Assembly (NCBI RefSeq): GCF_900105755.1
Contig: NZ_FNTQ01000001.1
Span: forward strand, 1,736,001 to 1,800,000
Source of the DNA: Streptomyces sp. Ag109_O5-10
GTDB taxonomy: Bacteria > Actinomycetota > Actinomycetes > Streptomycetales > Streptomycetaceae
Length of the DNA: 64,000 nt
Reading direction: 5' to 3'
Part shown: piece by piece, positions 62,470 through 64,000 of the stretch
Numbering within the stretch: the first letter of the stretch is position 1
Layout of the letters: each line of letters opens with the position of its first letter
Translations under genes and position numbers: made by a program
The notes under the pieces: model-generated
Told to the model about the DNA's origin: nothing
The model's database searches: none
What the model saw: the letters and a program-made list of their open reading frames with translations, nothing else

Positions 62470-63522
62470 ATGACCACGCATACCCCGCCCCGTCGCCCGC
62501 CTCCCCCCGCAGGCGGCAGTGATTTCGCCCGCCTGTCAAGGAAGATCACCGAGGCCGGCCTGATGAACCGGCGCCCCGGCTACTACACCGTCCGGTCCAT
62601 CGTCGTGGCCGTCGCCTACGCCGGCGGCTGGAGCGCGTTCGTCCTCATCGGCGCCAGCTGGTGGACCCTGGCGCTCGCCGCGTTCCTCGCCGTGATGTTC
62701 GGGCAGGTGGCTCTGCTCGCCCACGACGTCGCGCACCGCCAGGTCTTCCGCCGGCGCCGGCCCAGCGAGACGTGCGGCCGCATCGCCGGGGCCGCGATCG
62801 GCATGGGCTACGGATGGTGGCAGGACAAACACACCCGCCACCACGCCAACCCCAACCACGAGGGCCTCGACCCCGACATCGCCCCCGACCTGCTCGTGTG
62901 GTCCCAGGACCAGGCCCGCGCCGCGACCGGACTGCCGAGGCTCCTCGGCCGCCGGCAGGCGTTCCTCTTCTTTCCCCTGCTCCTACTCGAAGGGGTCAAC
63001 CTTCATGTCTCCAGCGCGCGAGCATTGCGCAACCGCGCCCTGAAGAACCGCGCCCTGGACGGCACGCTGCTCTACGGGCACATCGCCGCCTACCTGACCG
63101 CAGTGTTCCTCGTCCTCCCGCCAGGCATGGCCATGGCGTTCCTGGCCGTCAACCAGGGACTGTTCGGCATCTACCTCGGCTGCCTCTTCGCCCCCAACCA
63201 CAAAGGCATGCCGATCCTCACCGGCAACGACCGCCCCGACTTCCTGCGCCGACAAGTCCTCACCGCACGCAACGTACGCGGCAGCTGGTTCACCGACCTC
63301 GCCCTGGGCGGACTGAACCACCAGATCGAGCACCACTTGTTCCCCAGCATGCCCAGCCCCCACCTGCGCAAGGCCCGGTCCATCGTCCGCCACTACTGCC
63401 AGGACCTGGGCGTGGACTACCTGGAAACCGGACTGATCACCTCCTACCGGCAAGCACTCGCCAGCCTCCACCGAGCAGGAGCGCCACTGCGGCGAGCCCG
63501 TGTCAGCACCGCCCACGTATGA
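62470..63522 (+). CDS. Membrane fatty-acid (acyl-CoA) desaturase
   Basis: 350 residues. Three histidine boxes are intact: HDVAH (H85-H90), HTRHH (H121-H125) and NHQIEHH (N283-H289), the diiron ligands. Membrane helices flank them, with FALVLLEGVNLHV-like LLLLEGVNLHVSS and GIYLGCLFAPNHKGMP. It introduces a double bond into acyl chains, which would keep membranes fluid under cold or osmotic stress. Start ATG 62470 gives a Pro-rich cytoplasmic N-terminus; the in-frame extension to 61780 belongs to the YihY relic. AAGGA is 12 bases away, so a longer leader may matter. Confidence 0.93.
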   Translation: MTTHTPPRRPPPPAGGSDFARLSRKITEAGLMNRRPGYYTVRSIVVAVAYAGGWSAFVLIGASWWTLALAAFLAVMFGQVALLAHDVAHRQVFRRRRPSETCGRIAGAAIGMGYGWWQDKHTRHHANPNHEGLDPDIAPDLLVWSQDQARAATGLPRLLGRRQAFLFFPLLLLEGVNLHVSSARALRNRALKNRALDGTLLYGHIAAYLTAVFLVLPPGMAMAFLAVNQGLFGIYLGCLFAPNHKGMPILTGNDRPDFLRRQVLTARNVRGSWFTDLALGGLNHQIEHHLFPSMPSPHLRKARSIVRHYCQDLGVDYLETGLITSYRQALASLHRAGAPLRRARVSTAHV

Positions 63523-63867
63523 CGCTCATCTGCCCCAGGGGGCCGTGTCACCATGCTCGTCCCGGTCCGCGGGGCCGAACCCGCAGCCGACCCGTCAGCG
63601 GGCGGGCGAGAGCAGGCACCGCCGCCACTATGAGCGGTGTTCCCCGACCTCGGCCCGATGGTGAGGGCCGCAACAGAAACCGGGCCCGTACCGGCGGTCA
63701 CCCATCGGTGGCGCGCTCCCGGTCCTCGCCGGCGCCGCGCACTGCGATCGCTTCGCGCTGTCGGCGATGCGACCGCTGTCAGACCAGTGGCCCTCGGGCC
63801 GCGACCGGGCACATCTGCGGGAGCCCGGTGAACGCCAGCGGGGCGAGCGAGCCCGTCTTCGGAGTCC
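63523..63867. other. Spacer after desaturase, nothing recognised
   Basis: No frame with normal composition or ribosome site was seen. It may be further degraded coding DNA like the deacetylase relic to its right. Confidence 0.35.
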
Positions 63868-64000
63868 ATTCACCGCACCGTCGTCCGCGACCTGGACGGC
63901 GGCGGCACCATCCTGCTCCACGACTCCGACTGCACGTCGGCCCCGGCGCCTGGCGCTCGGCCCTCGGCGCTCTGCCCCGCATCCTCGACACCTGCATGGC
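63868..64000 (+). pseudogene. Polysaccharide deacetylase (NodB-type) relic at window edge
   Basis: SIHRTVVRDLDGGGTILLHDSDCTS matches the C-terminal HD-type motif of NodB/CE4 deacetylases (LLHDSD). One base is missing near 63944, after which another frame continues PGAWRSALGALPRILDTCM. The N-terminal catalytic region is not visible upstream in any frame. The gene may continue beyond the window. Confidence 0.65.

Noticed and set aside
61780-63522. Single 580-aa YihY-desaturase fusion protein
   Set aside because: The N-terminal part is frameshifted YihY relic, and the first about 110 codons match nothing. The desaturase has its own ATG.

Overview
High-GC actinobacterial DNA, almost certainly a Streptomyces chromosome. 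Evidence: third-position GC bias, GTG/TTG starts, GTGA and ATGA start-stop overlaps, and gene families typical of the genus (LCP, LAL-type LuxR, PucR, DUF7144, DUF6278, DUF6131, nucleopolyhedrovirus-P10-like protein). No rRNA, tRNA or CRISPR array was seen. All family calls come from reading the sequence; no database was searched.

Region 1 (1-16 kb). The left edge holds a broken multicopper oxidase. It is followed by a sirtuin, an Ada-AlkA fusion overlapping ogt (alkylation repair), a divergent SDR/LysR pair, small membrane proteins, a large LAL-type LuxR regulator, a YihY protein, a macrodomain protein coupled to an FAD oxidoreductase, an inositol-phosphatase-like protein and a gamma-glutamyltransferase-like protein. 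Region 2 (16-20 kb) has an LCP cell-wall ligase, an ArsR regulator, GlsB and a lipoprotein.

Region 3 (20-29 kb) is a pyrimidine/hydantoin degradation cluster: NCS1 permease, LLM flavin enzyme, dihydropyrimidinase, two paralogous N-carbamoyl amidohydrolases, a PucR regulator and a class III aminotransferase. It could carry a dihydropyrimidine through a carbamoyl beta-amino acid to a beta-amino acid and then to a semialdehyde. The usual reductase for the first step is absent, which makes the LLM enzyme interesting. A dispersed intergenic repeat recurs here and downstream.

Region 4 (29-46 kb) has an XRE/methionine-aminopeptidase pair with leaderless promoters, a ClpC-type ATPase, secreted gamma-glutamyltransferase and S15-type hydrolase, a four-gene polar amino-acid ABC transporter, exonuclease III, an MBL protein, and a fused enol-lactonase/decarboxylase whose lactonase nucleophile is missing.

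Region 5 (46-64 kb) starts with an IS110-family element and is rich in relics: DyP peroxidase, MFS transporter, SDR, an XRE gene joined tail-to-tail with an Asp23 gene, fatty-acid desaturase, YihY and polysaccharide deacetylase. Among them are intact genes: an XRE/dehydrogenase/cupin module, an SDR, and general-stress genes (CsbD, DUF6131, two YihY, an intact desaturase, and two adjacent proteins sharing an unnamed helical domain). It looks like a partly duplicated, decaying stress island, as is common in Streptomyces chromosome arms.
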